Source: Methylococcaceae bacterium UBA4132 (GTDB lineage: Bacteria; Pseudomonadota; Gammaproteobacteria; Methylococcales; Methylomonadaceae). From it: 49,382 bases of DNA. Where the stretch lies: the NCBI GenBank assembly GCA_002380945.1, contig DFWO01000121.1, positions 1 to 49,382 of the forward strand, given 5' to 3'. Position numbers and translations under genes: made by a program. A model generated the notes under the pieces. It was given only the letters and a program-made list of their open reading frames with translations. It did no database searches and was not told the DNA's origin. Below, piece by piece: positions 8,714 through 18,192 of this stretch. The first letter of the stretch is position 1. The number at the start of each line of letters is the position of its first letter.

Positions 8714-10411
8714 ATGTCCCATACAGACGACCACAACCCCCGCCACTTTTCTTCTTTAGTCGTAGACGGCATGGAACGCGCACCGAGTCGAGCCATGTTA
8801 CACGCGGTCGGTTTTAGTAACGACGATTTTAAAAAACCACAAATCGGTATTGCTTCCACATGGAGTATGGTGACACCGTGCAATATGCACATTAACAAAT
8901 TGGCAGATCAGGCTGCTGTCGGTGTTAATCAAGCCAATGGTAAAGCCGTCGTTTTCAACACCATCACTATTTCCGATGGTATCTCTATGGGTACCGAAGG
9001 CATGAAATATTCGCTGGTCTCGCGTGAAGTCATCGCCGATTCCATTGAAACAGTTGTCGGTTGCCAAGGCTTTGATGGCGTGGTCGCTATAGGTGGCTGT
9101 GATAAAAATATGCCAGGCTGCATGATTGCGATTTCACGCTTAAATCGTCCTGCGATTTTTGTTTATGGCGGCACGATACTGTCAGGTTGCCATAACAACA
9201 AAAAACTCGATGTGGTGTCAGTATTTGAAGCCGTTGGCGCACGCGCTAATAACAAAATTGATGATGCAGAACTGGCGGCAATTGAAGCCAAAGCCATTCC
9301 TGGAGCAGGTTCTTGTGGCGGTATGTACACAGCCAATACTATGGCATCGGCGATTGAAGCATTGGGTATGAGTTTACCCAACAGCTCCGCGCAAGCCGCA
9401 ATCTCAGAAGACAAACAAAAAGATTGTGAACGTGCAGGCGCGGCAGTTTTAGAGTTGCTGAAAAAAGACATTAAACCTAGCGACATTATGACTAAGAAAG
9501 CCTTTGAAAATGCGATCACCGTAGTCATCTCGTTAGGCGGTTCAACCAATGCAGTACTGCATATCTTAGCAATGGCAAACGCCGCTAAAGTCGATATCAC
9601 CTTGGATGATTTTACCCGCATCGGTAAACACGTCCCGATGTTAGCCGACTTAAAACCGAGCGGTCAGTATTCAATGGCAGAATTGGTGGAAATTGGCGGT
9701 ATTCAACCGCTGATGAAAATGCTGTTAGACAAAGGCTTGTTACACGGCGATTGTTTGACTGTAACAGGCAAAACCTTGGCAGAAAACCTAGCCGAAGTCG
9801 CCTCATATCCCAGTGAACAAGACATCATTCATGACTTTGCCCATCCGATTAAAAAAGACAGCCATCTAGTCGTGCTATACGGTAACTTAGCAGTAGGCGG
9901 CGCGGTAGCAAAAATTACAGGCAAAGAAGGCTTGTGTTTTACGGGTACAGCCAAAGTTTTTGATGCTGAAGAACAAGCCTTAAAAGCCATTCTTAACGGC
10001 GATATTGTGAAAGGTGATGTGATTGTTATTCGTTACGAAGGACCCAAAGGCGGACCTGGTATGCGCGAAATGCTGTCACCTACTTCTGCGATTATGGGTA
10101 AAGGTTTAGGTAAAGAAGTTGCCTTAATTACCGATGGACGTTTTTCTGGCGGTACGCATGGTTTTGTAGTTGGACACATTACGCCAGAAGCTTTTGTTGG
10201 CGGTGCATTAGCCATCGTACAAAATAGCGACACTATCACTATTGATGCGGAAAACAATGAATTAAAACTGCATATCAATGAACATGAGATTGCACGTCGT
10301 TTAGAAAAATGGCAACAACCCGCACCGCGTTACACGCGTGGCGTATTGGCTAAATATGCCAAGTTAGTTAATTCAGCTTCTTTAGGCGCGGTAACTGATA
10401 ATCTGGATTGA
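8714..10411 (+). CDS. ilvD: Dihydroxy-acid dehydratase
   Basis: Dehydrates 2,3-dihydroxy-isovalerate and -methylvalerate in valine and isoleucine synthesis. 565 aa. Cluster cysteines are Cys56 (TPCNMH), Cys129 (GGCDKNMPG) and Cys201 (GSCGGMYTANTM). This three-cysteine pattern, and a length nearer 560 than 615, resembles the oxygen-tolerant [2Fe-2S] IlvD class rather than the E. coli [4Fe-4S] class; that assignment is inference. GGSTNAVLH, the RYEGPKGGPGMREML block and LITDGRFSGGTHG are intact. It is a single-gene unit. Confidence 0.93.
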   Translation: MSHTDDHNPRHFSSLVVDGMERAPSRAMLHAVGFSNDDFKKPQIGIASTWSMVTPCNMHINKLADQAAVGVNQANGKAVVFNTITISDGISMGTEGMKYSLVSREVIADSIETVVGCQGFDGVVAIGGCDKNMPGCMIAISRLNRPAIFVYGGTILSGCHNNKKLDVVSVFEAVGARANNKIDDAELAAIEAKAIPGAGSCGGMYTANTMASAIEALGMSLPNSSAQAAISEDKQKDCERAGAAVLELLKKDIKPSDIMTKKAFENAITVVISLGGSTNAVLHILAMANAAKVDITLDDFTRIGKHVPMLADLKPSGQYSMAELVEIGGIQPLMKMLLDKGLLHGDCLTVTGKTLAENLAEVASYPSEQDIIHDFAHPIKKDSHLVVLYGNLAVGGAVAKITGKEGLCFTGTAKVFDAEEQALKAILNGDIVKGDVIVIRYEGPKGGPGMREMLSPTSAIMGKGLGKEVALITDGRFSGGTHGFVVGHITPEAFVGGALAIVQNSDTITIDAENNELKLHINEHEIARRLEKWQQPAPRYTRGVLAKYAKLVNSASLGAVTDNLD

Positions 10412-10506
10412 TTTGGATTGTGGGATGGGCTGCGTATATCAGCTCATACAACAGCACTGCGAACGTGTAAGTTAAATCAAATCGAACAAACGACAGGGCT
10501 CTCTCT

Positions 10507-11181
10507 ATGATTAAAATCATTACCGCAACAAGATTATCAGAAAACGAATTTTGGGATAACTCCGCTCTGGGTCTTTCCCTGCGTCGCTTAGAATACGATG
10601 ATCGCTGGATTCCGAGAGTTGCTTTTGAAAATCGACGCGGGCTTTCAGATATTTATAACGCTCGCATATCGGCTGAAGCGAGTGATGACATATTGGTTTT
10701 TATTCATGATGATGTGTGGATTGATGATTATTTTTTTGTCGATCGTATTATCGAAGGATTGCAAGTCTATGATGTGCTTGGTGTTGCTGGTAATCGACGT
10801 AAAGTACCCTTTCAACCTGCGTGGCCGTTCATAAATACCAGTTTTACTTGGGATGATAAAGTTAATCTGACTGGCGCAGTGGCACACGGACAATCTGCCT
10901 TTGGTTCAATTTCTTTTTTTGGTACTGTCCCTGCCGAGTGTGAATTATTGGATGGGGTTTTTCTCGCCGCTAAAAAACAGGTGCTGATAAAAAACGGGGT
11001 ATTTTTTGATCCACAATTTGATTTTCATCTGTATGACATGGATTTTTGTCGTAATGCCAGACAACACGGATTACGTCTTGGAACGTGGTCGATTTGTCTA
11101 ACCCATCAAAGTGGCGGTGCGTTTGGTACAGCCCACTGGCGTGCTAAATATGATGCTTATATTAAAAAGTGGGGCAGTTAA
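10507..11181 (+). CDS. Glycosyltransferase family-2-like protein
   Basis: 224 aa, cytoplasmic. The N-terminus MIKIITATR opens a GT-A-like fold. VFIHDDVWIDD carries a DxD-like metal/nucleotide-sugar motif. LLDGVFLAAKK and FHLYDMDFCRNARQHGLRL match the acceptor half of small GT2 proteins that often occur in surface polysaccharide loci. There are no polysaccharide genes next to it here, so donor and acceptor are unknown. A hairpin terminator follows immediately. Confidence 0.7.
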   Translation: MIKIITATRLSENEFWDNSALGLSLRRLEYDDRWIPRVAFENRRGLSDIYNARISAEASDDILVFIHDDVWIDDYFFVDRIIEGLQVYDVLGVAGNRRKVPFQPAWPFINTSFTWDDKVNLTGAVAHGQSAFGSISFFGTVPAECELLDGVFLAAKKQVLIKNGVFFDPQFDFHLYDMDFCRNARQHGLRLGTWSICLTHQSGGAFGTAHWRAKYDAYIKKWGS

Positions 11182-11196
11182 CTAGCCCCATTTTTT
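11170..11196 (+). terminator. Rho-independent terminator after the glycosyltransferase
   Basis: Stem TGGGGC (11170-11175) / GCCCCA (11185-11190), 9-base loop, then six T residues at 11191-11196. The stem starts within the last codons and overlaps the stop codon. Confidence 0.8.
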
Positions 11197-11223
11197 ACAT
11201 CCCCTATACAACTCTGTCGCCTA

Positions 11224-11910
11224 TTACTTATGAAAATGATCTATTGGACAGTGATTATCTCTTAAGCTAATAATTGACCAGCTGGCTTGTTGGGCGGCGG
11301 TCGCTAATTTTTCATCAGGATCAACGGCAATAGGATGATCCACTAAGTTAAGTAGTGGCAAATCGTTGTGCGAATCACTGTAAAACCAACTGCCTTCTAA
11401 CGTATGTGTGGAATTTTTTAGCCACTCTTCTAATAATGTCACTTTGCCTTCACGAAAACACGGCACGCCTGTAAATCCGCCAGTATATCGACCATTGATA
11501 AATTCGGGGGTAGTAGCGAGTAAATTGTCTATGCCATACAACTTTACAATCGGCTCGGTGACAAAACGATTGGTGGCTGTAATGACCAATAAAGTATCAC
11601 CTCGGTCTTTGTGTTTATCAACCAGTTGTTGAGCAGGCTTTAAGAGTATCGGCTTAATGATTTCTTCAATAAATTGCACACGCCATTGATAAAGTTGTTC
11701 GGGCGAATTATCGGCTAAAGGTTGCAAAGAGAAATTCAGAAATTCAACAATATCAAGCGTACCTTGTCGATAATCATCATAAAATTTGGCGTTGGCGTGT
11801 TCGTATTGTGCTTTATCGACGATGCCTTGATCGACAAGAAATTGACCCCACAAATAGTCGCTGTCATCAGCTATCAAGGTATTATCTAAATCAAAAATCG
11901 CTAAACTCAT
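11224..11910 (-). CDS. HAD-IB family phosphatase (HisN/SerB-like)
   Basis: 228 aa with all four HAD motifs: I FDLDNTL near residue 6, II VITATN (Thr), III Lys before VTLLEEW, IV SDSHNDLPLL. The subfamily IB helical cap lies between motifs I and II. The members next to rppH in pseudomonads are of this type, and some have been assigned histidinol-phosphatase activity, but the sequence alone does not separate histidinol-phosphate from phosphoserine or other substrates. It is divergent from rppH across 142 bp, the conserved gammaproteobacterial arrangement. Confidence 0.8.
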   Translation of the reverse strand: MSLAIFDLDNTLIADDSDYLWGQFLVDQGIVDKAQYEHANAKFYDDYRQGTLDIVEFLNFSLQPLADNSPEQLYQWRVQFIEEIIKPILLKPAQQLVDKHKDRGDTLLVITATNRFVTEPIVKLYGIDNLLATTPEFINGRYTGGFTGVPCFREGKVTLLEEWLKNSTHTLEGSWFYSDSHNDLPLLNLVDHPIAVDPDEKLATAAQQASWSIISLRDNHCPIDHFHK

Positions 11911-12067
11911 TGTGAATCCTATTTGAAGTAATTAAAAGCGTTACGCCCTATGGTATCTAATGTTTTTTTGTGGAACAATGGCGACAATTACAAACTACCC
12001 ACACTATCATCGCAACGGCATTATATGCAAGATTGGGCGATAGGAAAGGTAAATGACAGGTTTTAAC

Positions 12068-12586
12068 ATGATAGACTCTAAAGGATACAGGCCAAATGTG
12101 GGCATCATCCTTTGCAATAACGAGGGTCGTGTGTTTTGGGCAAAACGGATGGGTATGGACGCTTGGCAATTTCCGCAAGGCGGTATCAATGACGATGAAG
12201 ACCCTGAAACTGCGATGTATCGAGAATTGTGGGAAGAAACAGGCTTGCAACAGCAGCATGTACAAATTCTTGGGCGTACGCGTTATTGGCTAAGGTATCA
12301 ATTGCCCGAACGTTATATTCGTAAAAATTCTCACCCCTTGTGTATCGGGCAAAAGCAGATTTGGTTTATGTTACGTTTGCTGACCAGTGATTCAGCGGTG
12401 TGTTTTGATCATTGCAGTAAACCCGAATTTGATAGCTGGCGTTGGGTGGATTATTGGGAACCACTCAATAATGTGGTTTATTTTAAGCGCAAGGTTTACC
12501 AGAAAGCCATGACTGAATTAGGCACTATTTTAATGCCTAAGACAACAGTGGATACTAAAACACAAAAACAAGTTAATAGCCCTTAG
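12068..12586 (+). CDS. rppH: RNA pyrophosphohydrolase (Nudix)
   Basis: Removes pyrophosphate from 5'-triphosphorylated RNA and so starts RNase E-dependent decay. The protein begins MIDSKGYRPNVGI, as in known RppH, and carries the Nudix box GGINDDEDPETAMYRELWEE. WQFPQGG and FKRKVYQ are also typical. An alternative ATG at 12053 has the better Shine-Dalgarno (AGGAAAGG) and would add five residues; I chose 12068 by similarity to the family N-terminus. The 3' end overlaps the convergent cpdA by 14 bp. Length is 172 aa from this start. Confidence 0.92.
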   Translation: MIDSKGYRPNVGIILCNNEGRVFWAKRMGMDAWQFPQGGINDDEDPETAMYRELWEETGLQQQHVQILGRTRYWLRYQLPERYIRKNSHPLCIGQKQIWFMLRLLTSDSAVCFDHCSKPEFDSWRWVDYWEPLNNVVYFKRKVYQKAMTELGTILMPKTTVDTKTQKQVNSP

Positions 12587-13376
12587 TGTTGTTTTGCAAG
12601 CCAGTTAATGGCTCAGATAATCGAGTGATGGTCGATTCAATTTGACCATCTTTATACAGTTCAATGACGCGATAACCTGGCGCAGTCGTGTCGATACCGA
12701 ACTTTTGACTTTTAGGTGTAAACTGAAAGCAGGTTGACGGTGTGCCTAACACGCGCACTGACGCAACCATAGTATCCATGAGTTGATGAATATGCCCTGT
12801 CGTGATGACTTTGACTTGAGGGTATTGTTGTATGATGGATAGGAATTCATCATGATTTTCAATGGTCATGGTATCCATCCACGCACTGTTGGTAGCTAAA
12901 CAATGATGATGTACCGCAATTAGTGCGTGATGCGTGGGATAATCGCTTAAACACTGTTTAAGCAATAATAATTCGTCCTTTGATAACCGCCCCCCTGCCG
13001 AGCCTATTATCTGGCTGTTTAAACAAATAATCTGCCAATTTCCCAATAGTGTTTGTTTGCGACAAGTCACGTTTTCGGTGTTTAAAATTTGTTGCATCAG
13101 TGCAAAATTATCATGATTACCTGGTAAACAAATACAAGGTGTATGGTAAGCTTCAAGGCGATTTAAAATGCGCTGGTAGCTTGCTTGACAAGCATTTTGT
13201 GCTAAATCGCCTGTGACTAATACCAAATCAAAATGCGGGTATTCTGAAAAAGCCAGTTCAAGAACAGCATGAAAATAATGCTCCGTATCGATGCCCACCA
13301 AGGTTTCACCTGGACTACGCAAAATGTGCATATCGGTTATTTGCAATATGGATAGATGAGCTTGATTTTCAATCAT
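12573..13376 (-). CDS. cpdA: 3',5'-cyclic-AMP phosphodiesterase CpdA (metallophosphoesterase)
   Basis: Hydrolyses cAMP to AMP in the cytoplasm. 267 aa with the full class III PDE metal set: ITDMHI (DxH), TGDLAQN, PGNHDN, VHHH and GHIHQ. It lies 9 bp downstream of argA on the same strand, so it is likely co-transcribed, and its 3' end overlaps rppH. A class III adenylate cyclase is encoded about 1.7 kb away (15068-16519), so synthesis and breakdown of cAMP are genetically close here. Confidence 0.85.
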   Translation of the reverse strand: MIENQAHLSILQITDMHILRSPGETLVGIDTEHYFHAVLELAFSEYPHFDLVLVTGDLAQNACQASYQRILNRLEAYHTPCICLPGNHDNFALMQQILNTENVTCRKQTLLGNWQIICLNSQIIGSAGGRLSKDELLLLKQCLSDYPTHHALIAVHHHCLATNSAWMDTMTIENHDEFLSIIQQYPQVKVITTGHIHQLMDTMVASVRVLGTPSTCFQFTPKSQKFGIDTTAPGYRVIELYKDGQIESTITRLSEPLTGLQNNTKGY

Positions 13377-13385
13377 AACAATGAG

Positions 13386-14702
13386 CTACTCAAGGTGTTT
13401 GCAAAGAATTTTAGAGTTTCTTTGTGGATTGTATAGCACCTTGAGTGGTTCAGGAAGCGCGTTAAACTCTGATAATAAAAATCCCCGCTCGATGAACCAG
13501 TGCATGGTTTGTGTTGATAATACGAATAGGGTTTTAAGATGTAACTGCTGGGCTTTTTGATACGCCGCTTCTAACAAACGATTACCCCGCGCCGCACCTC
13601 GATAATCAGCATGAACGGCAAGACAGGCTATCGCACCAAACCCACACTCGACATTGGCATGTAAGGCGATACAGGCAATAATCAGCCCGTCTCTTTCCAG
13701 CACAATATAATCGGTGTGTTCCATTTCAATTTTTTCACGAGAACGCTTAGCCAAGATGCCTTGCTGCTCTAAGGGCTTAATCAGTTCCAAAATACCGCCG
13801 ATGTCGCTTAATGTCGCAGGGCGTAACTCTTCGTAAGCCGTTGAGCTAATTAATGTGCCAACTCCATCACGGCTAAACAGTTCCAACAATAACGCGCCAT
13901 TCATAGCTCGATTAATCAAATGTACGCGTTCAATGCCTGCTTGGCAGCTTTGAATAGCAGCTTTCAGTGATAAGCGAATGGTGTTATCAATGTCGGGATG
14001 TTGCTGTAAAAAGGTCTCAGCTTCGATAGTAGTCATTTGTTGAACAGGCTGAGCATTAGCAGGATTGCAACACGGTTGTTCAGTTAATAACACTAACTTT
14101 TCAGCTTTTAAGGCAATCGCCACCGCCGTAGCGACTTGTTCAGCGGATAAGTTAAACACCTCACCACTGGGCGAATAACCGATAGGCGAAATTAATACCA
14201 CATTATTTTGATCCAGTTGAGCGTGAATCGCGCTACTATCAATACGGCGTACTTCGCCTGTGTGGCAATAATCAATGCCATCAATGACACCAATCGGTTT
14301 GGCGGTGACAAAATTGCCAGACGCTACTTTAAGACTACACCCTGCCATCGGCGAATTTGCCAAGCCCATTGATAATAACGCTTCACAATCTACGCGTACT
14401 AAGCCTGCGGCTTCTTTGACACATTGCAACGCCAAGTCGTCAGTAATGCGTAAATTATTGTGAAACAGTGCGGGCGCATTAAGTTTAGCCAGCCGTTGGT
14501 CAATTTGTGGACGTATGCCATGCACTAACACCAAGCGAATACCTAAACTACTGAGCAAGGCAAAATCCTGCACATGATGTTCAAAACCTGCGTCTAATAC
14601 CGCTTCACCACCAAAAGAAATGACAAAGGTTTTATGACGGTGAGCGTGGATATAAGGCGACGAAGCCCTAAACCAATTAACAAATTCGTTTTGTAACATC
14701 AT
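13386..14702 (-). CDS. argA: N-acetylglutamate synthase (amino-acid kinase + GNAT)
   Basis: First step of arginine synthesis: acetyl-CoA + glutamate to N-acetylglutamate. 438 aa, the normal length of classical ArgA. An amino-acid-kinase-like domain covers about 1-290 (FVISFGGEAVLD, LVHGIRPQID, VVLISPIGYSPSGE). A GNAT acetyltransferase domain covers 295-438 (GAIACLAVHADYRGAARGNRLLEAA is the acetyl-CoA loop region). Two adjacent ATG codons (residues 1 and 2) could start it. Classical ArgA is feedback-inhibited by arginine; whether that holds here cannot be seen. Confidence 0.93.
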   Translation of the reverse strand: MMLQNEFVNWFRASSPYIHAHRHKTFVISFGGEAVLDAGFEHHVQDFALLSSLGIRLVLVHGIRPQIDQRLAKLNAPALFHNNLRITDDLALQCVKEAAGLVRVDCEALLSMGLANSPMAGCSLKVASGNFVTAKPIGVIDGIDYCHTGEVRRIDSSAIHAQLDQNNVVLISPIGYSPSGEVFNLSAEQVATAVAIALKAEKLVLLTEQPCCNPANAQPVQQMTTIEAETFLQQHPDIDNTIRLSLKAAIQSCQAGIERVHLINRAMNGALLLELFSRDGVGTLISSTAYEELRPATLSDIGGILELIKPLEQQGILAKRSREKIEMEHTDYIVLERDGLIIACIALHANVECGFGAIACLAVHADYRGAARGNRLLEAAYQKAQQLHLKTLFVLSTQTMHWFIERGFLLSEFNALPEPLKVLYNPQRNSKILCKHLE

Positions 14703-15067
14703 GGTGTGCTATCTCTGGGTGTGCATAGTTCAATAGAATGACGCTGAAATCCCCAGCGTATTCATATTTTTATTTTTACAATCCGCTTTCTTTAAAATCG
14801 CAATCTGGTATCTTTGTACTTTGATGAACTGTTGGTATTTTTCATAACTCAATTCATCCTTAATAGAAAAGGGACGAAAGTTTACTAGCTGATTTTTTCT
14901 TATTCATGAATTTTTGTGTACTTGTTAGGTGGATACGCTCAATATAACCAAGTTTTGGGTAACTATTGAAGCAATCTACTATTTAATCCATTAAAATATT
15001 AACAGTTGCTACCTATAATCGTTAGCTGACATTGTGTATCACTTAGACTAAAATACTGCCGCAGACT
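14703..15067. other. 365-bp divergent intergenic region argA / adenylate cyclase
   Basis: AT-rich. It contains a 6-bp hairpin ACGCTG/CAGCGT at about 14741-14759 in the argA leader, and an ATTCATGAAT palindrome near 14903-14912. No convincing ArgR box, CRP box or sigma-54 site was recognised by eye. The promoters of both divergent genes must lie here. No protein of sensible length is encoded. Confidence 0.4.
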
Positions 15068-16519
15068 ATGAGCAAGCCTACCTCACTGATAAATAAAAAA
15101 GTTGTTTTTGAATATCATTTGCTGGGCTTGCTGATCATCATGTCCTACTTAATGATTAGCTTAAACGTAAAGGCATTCTGGGAAATTTTCCCCGTTATTG
15201 GTACCGCTGGCTTATGCCTTGTTGCAGCGGGGGCTATGTTTAGATTCAAGCGTCCCGTCTGGATTCACACATTATCTTTTATAAAAAATCAAACGCAACA
15301 ACTTATCTTTGATTTATCACCTTATCTATTTACCGCTTTAGTTGTCACACTCATTGAGGCATACTTACTCAATCATCCGCTAATTTTTGTTGGCAAAGCC
15401 GTTGTGGCTATTATCAGTATTGGCTTTTATATAGCCCTTGGTATTTCACTAGAAGTGGAATGCGAACATATCAAAAGTTATCAAGGTAACGAACCAAAAA
15501 ACATTACCCAAATCGTGCCAGCTGGACTTAAATTACGTTACTTTCTGCTGACATTGTTAGCCGTTAATTTATTAATTTTCAGCTTAGCATGGTTAGCGCA
15601 TGGCTTACAGTCCGACAAACAGGATTTTCTCGGACTATTATTTATCAGCGTTGCTGTTATCAGTTTATCTTTCTATTTGCTCTATTTGTACAACCGTAAC
15701 TTTATTTATGTCGTAGGACTGCAAGTCAAAGCTTTAAGCCGCATTGAAGAGGGTCGATTTGATGTACTGATACCCACAGTCAGTGATGATGAATTAGCAT
15801 TATTAGCAAGTTACCATAATGCCATGATTGAGCGTTTGCGGGATAGAGACCGTCTCTATCGCACACTGGAAAAAAGCGTCGGTGCTAATATCATGAATAA
15901 GCTACTTAATACCGATGAGCAGATACTCAAACAAGGGCAAATGTATAATGTAGCGATTCTGTTCTGCGATTTACGCGGATTTACTAGCTTGGGTGAGTCC
16001 GCTTCAGCAGAAGAAATTATTATGTTTCTGAATATCTACTTTTCGGATATTAGCAGTGTTATCAGTGAACACAACGGTATCATTAATAAATTTATGGGCG
16101 ATGCTGTGTTAGCTATTTTTGGATTAGAAAGTGATGACAATCCAGTCGAAGATGCCGTAAACGCCAGCTTGGCAATCATCAAACACAGTACTGATTTCTA
16201 TATGCCCAATGCCATGCACCCAGAATCAGGTGTTGGCATTGATTTTGGCTCCGTCATAGGTGGCACGATTGGCTCTGAAGAGCGTTATGAATATACTATT
16301 ATCGGTGATGCGGTGAATAAAGCCAGTCGATTAGAAAGCTTGAGTAAACGGCTAGGTTACAGCATTATTCTTTCACAAAATGCTTATAAATGGCTTTCCA
16401 ACGATATGCGTAAAAACTTTGCTAGTCTAGGAGCGCATAAAGTACGCGGTGGCAATGAACCGATTACCATCTACGGTAGTAGTGGAAAAAATCCAAAAAC
16501 AAATCAGCCTAGCGAATAA
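15068..16519 (+). CDS. Membrane-bound class III adenylate cyclase (with HAMP)
   Basis: Makes cAMP from ATP. 483 aa. About five or six hydrophobic segments lie in residues 12-215, followed by a HAMP-like linker (VKALSRIEEGRFDVLIPTVS) and a class III catalytic domain from about 290. Metal aspartates are Asp301 (FCDLRGFT) and Asp345 (KFMGDA). Base-specifying residues are Lys341 and Thr410 (EYTIIG), the Lys/Thr pair of bacterial adenylate rather than guanylate cyclases. Asn417 and Arg421 (VNKASR) are the transition-state residues. All are present, so activity is expected. The multi-span N-terminus may sense a membrane signal. It converges on the HD-GYP gene. Confidence 0.85.
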   Translation: MSKPTSLINKKVVFEYHLLGLLIIMSYLMISLNVKAFWEIFPVIGTAGLCLVAAGAMFRFKRPVWIHTLSFIKNQTQQLIFDLSPYLFTALVVTLIEAYLLNHPLIFVGKAVVAIISIGFYIALGISLEVECEHIKSYQGNEPKNITQIVPAGLKLRYFLLTLLAVNLLIFSLAWLAHGLQSDKQDFLGLLFISVAVISLSFYLLYLYNRNFIYVVGLQVKALSRIEEGRFDVLIPTVSDDELALLASYHNAMIERLRDRDRLYRTLEKSVGANIMNKLLNTDEQILKQGQMYNVAILFCDLRGFTSLGESASAEEIIMFLNIYFSDISSVISEHNGIINKFMGDAVLAIFGLESDDNPVEDAVNASLAIIKHSTDFYMPNAMHPESGVGIDFGSVIGGTIGSEERYEYTIIGDAVNKASRLESLSKRLGYSIILSQNAYKWLSNDMRKNFASLGAHKVRGGNEPITIYGSSGKNPKTNQPSE

Positions 16520-16548
16520 ATGGAGAGTCCAAAAGTTATACGGGGAAA

Positions 16549-17820
16549 CTACCTCCCCATACCTGCTTCTCTAATAATATAATCACTCAAGTCTATACCC
16601 ACAGAATCAGGATCAACCACCTTGGTAATGTAAAGTTTTGACAAGCCATCAGTTTCTTTAAAATGCTCCAAATTGACAACCTGCGGCTGATAAAGTAAAC
16701 CTTTATTATCTTTAACAACCATAATAGTAGGTAACAAATGTTTACCTGGCTTGGTACTGATAACGATGGCGATTTCACCGTTATTGAGTTCAACTACACT
16801 ACCAATCGGATAAACCCCTAAACATTTAATAAATTCTTCGACTAGTTCGCGATCAAAAAAACTGTCACGCATCATGTAAATGGATTTCAGTGCTTCTGAG
16901 CAGGAAATATGCACGGTAGCACCTGGATGATTAGTCACTATCTCATAAACATCCACGATTGAAACCAGTCTGGAAAAATAGTTGATTTCTTTGTCTCTTA
17001 AGCCCTTAGGATAGCCCTTGCCATTCACGCGCTCATGATGCGAACGAGCAACCTCTATAGCTACGCTAGGAATATCTAGCGTATTTAATAATATTTCTGC
17101 ACCGTATTGTGTGTGCATTTCCATTTCTTTTTTTTCTTCAGGGGTTAATCCTCTACTGTGCTTATCGAGAACCGCTTGAGATACTTTAATCTCCCCCACA
17201 TCATGCAGTAATGCCGCATACCCTAAATCAGACAGTTGTTGTTCATTAAGACCTAGATGGCGACCAAAAAGCAGGCTAAGAATACACACATTAAGACTAT
17301 GACGAACCGTATCTTGTTGTTTTGATTTTAAATTACTAAACAAAGCGAGAGTACTGGGGTTATTCATAACTCCCTCAACTACGCCATGAACACAGGTTTT
17401 CAGTTCAACAGGATTGATTTCTTTATTAAGGCGAAGACCATCTAATACTGTATATAGCGAGGAGGTAGTGGCTTTATAGACATGACGCGCAATAGCTAAA
17501 TCTTCTTCAAAATGTTTGTCAGTCGTCTTATAAAGGGAATGCGCTGACTCATGCCGTGGTGTTGCCACTATCACTCTACTATCTTCTTCTACTTTCGGTA
17601 TAGCTGTTTTACATTTGTACAAAAAAAACTTATTGGCAAGCGACGGATCGCTTTTTTTCTCATCTATCTCAACAGTACGACAGTGTTCCTGAAGTTGACG
17701 AATTTGTTTTTCACTCTTAATAAGAAAGCTTTGAAACAGAAAAGGCGTTCCTACCCAAGGTCTATCCAAGGCAGAAACATACATGCCAATTTCAAGGTCT
17801 GAGGTGTCAAATTTTATCAT
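16549..17820 (-). CDS. HD-GYP domain protein with N-terminal DUF3391, putative cyclic-di-GMP phosphodiesterase
   Basis: 423 aa, cytoplasmic. DUF3391-type N-terminus (LEIGMYVSALDRPWVGTPFL), then an HD-GYP domain at about 170-330 with LLHDVGEIKV (His206, Asp207), MHTQYGAEIL, SHHERVNGKGYPKGL and SIVDVYE. The HDxGK motif reads HDVGE: Glu210 replaces the usual Lys. The remaining metal ligands and the GYP signature are intact. The family hydrolyses cyclic-di-GMP. The C-terminal extension (VGSVVELNNGEIAIVIS) is usual for DUF3391 HD-GYP proteins. It is transcribed towards the adenylate cyclase gene; the two share only nucleotide second-messenger themes. Confidence 0.85.
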   Translation of the reverse strand: MIKFDTSDLEIGMYVSALDRPWVGTPFLFQSFLIKSEKQIRQLQEHCRTVEIDEKKSDPSLANKFFLYKCKTAIPKVEEDSRVIVATPRHESAHSLYKTTDKHFEEDLAIARHVYKATTSSLYTVLDGLRLNKEINPVELKTCVHGVVEGVMNNPSTLALFSNLKSKQQDTVRHSLNVCILSLLFGRHLGLNEQQLSDLGYAALLHDVGEIKVSQAVLDKHSRGLTPEEKKEMEMHTQYGAEILLNTLDIPSVAIEVARSHHERVNGKGYPKGLRDKEINYFSRLVSIVDVYEIVTNHPGATVHISCSEALKSIYMMRDSFFDRELVEEFIKCLGVYPIGSVVELNNGEIAIVISTKPGKHLLPTIMVVKDNKGLLYQPQVVNLEHFKETDGLSKLYITKVVDPDSVGIDLSDYIIREAGMGR

Positions 17821-17879
17821 TGTAAATTCCAGTAGGTGATTTTTTGCCTAATTACGCTAGCGATACTGTGCATACGCTA

Positions 17880-18110
17880 TTATTTCTTTTTGATATAAAA
17901 AATCTGTGTGTTTGATTGTTTTATAAGTTTAATCATCTGATGACCTGATTGGTCAATATAAACACCAAAATCTAAATGTGCCGCAGGATCAGTGGCAGTC
18001 ACCTTTACCACATCGCCGCTAGTCATTTGCATAAGGGCTTTTTTTAGACGTAACAAAGGCAAGGGACACTGTAGACCACTGGCATCTACTTCTATATTAA
18101 ATTCAATCAT
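17880..18110 (-). CDS. tusA: TusA-family sulfurtransferase
   Basis: 76 aa, a typical TusA/SirA fold: VDASGLQCPLPLLRLKKAL with the sulfur-carrying Cys15 in the CPxP motif, then DVVKVTATDPAAHLDF. TusA relays persulfide sulfur for tRNA thiolation, molybdenum cofactor or, in sulfur oxidisers, the rhd-tusA-dsrE/hdr route. No dsr or hdr genes are nearby, so the specific role is open. It lies 60 bp upstream of the HD-GYP gene on the same strand. Confidence 0.8.
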   Translation of the reverse strand: MIEFNIEVDASGLQCPLPLLRLKKALMQMTSGDVVKVTATDPAAHLDFGVYIDQSGHQMIKLIKQSNTQIFYIKKK

Positions 18111-18192
18111 TATTTAATTTTAACACTCTCAATTCAAATGTAGAGTGCTTATAATACCATTCCCTATCAAATCCACGCATCATCGAAACAAA

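Noticed and set aside
14898..14915. ATTCATGAAT palindrome as an ArgR box upstream of argA
   Set aside because: ArgR boxes have TGAAT and ATTCA half-sites facing the other way with four bases between; this arrangement does not fit.
16542..16558. GGGGA/TCCCC hairpin between the convergent adenylate cyclase and HD-GYP genes
   Set aside because: Only a 5-bp stem, no T tract, and it overlaps the HD-GYP coding end; too weak to call a terminator.
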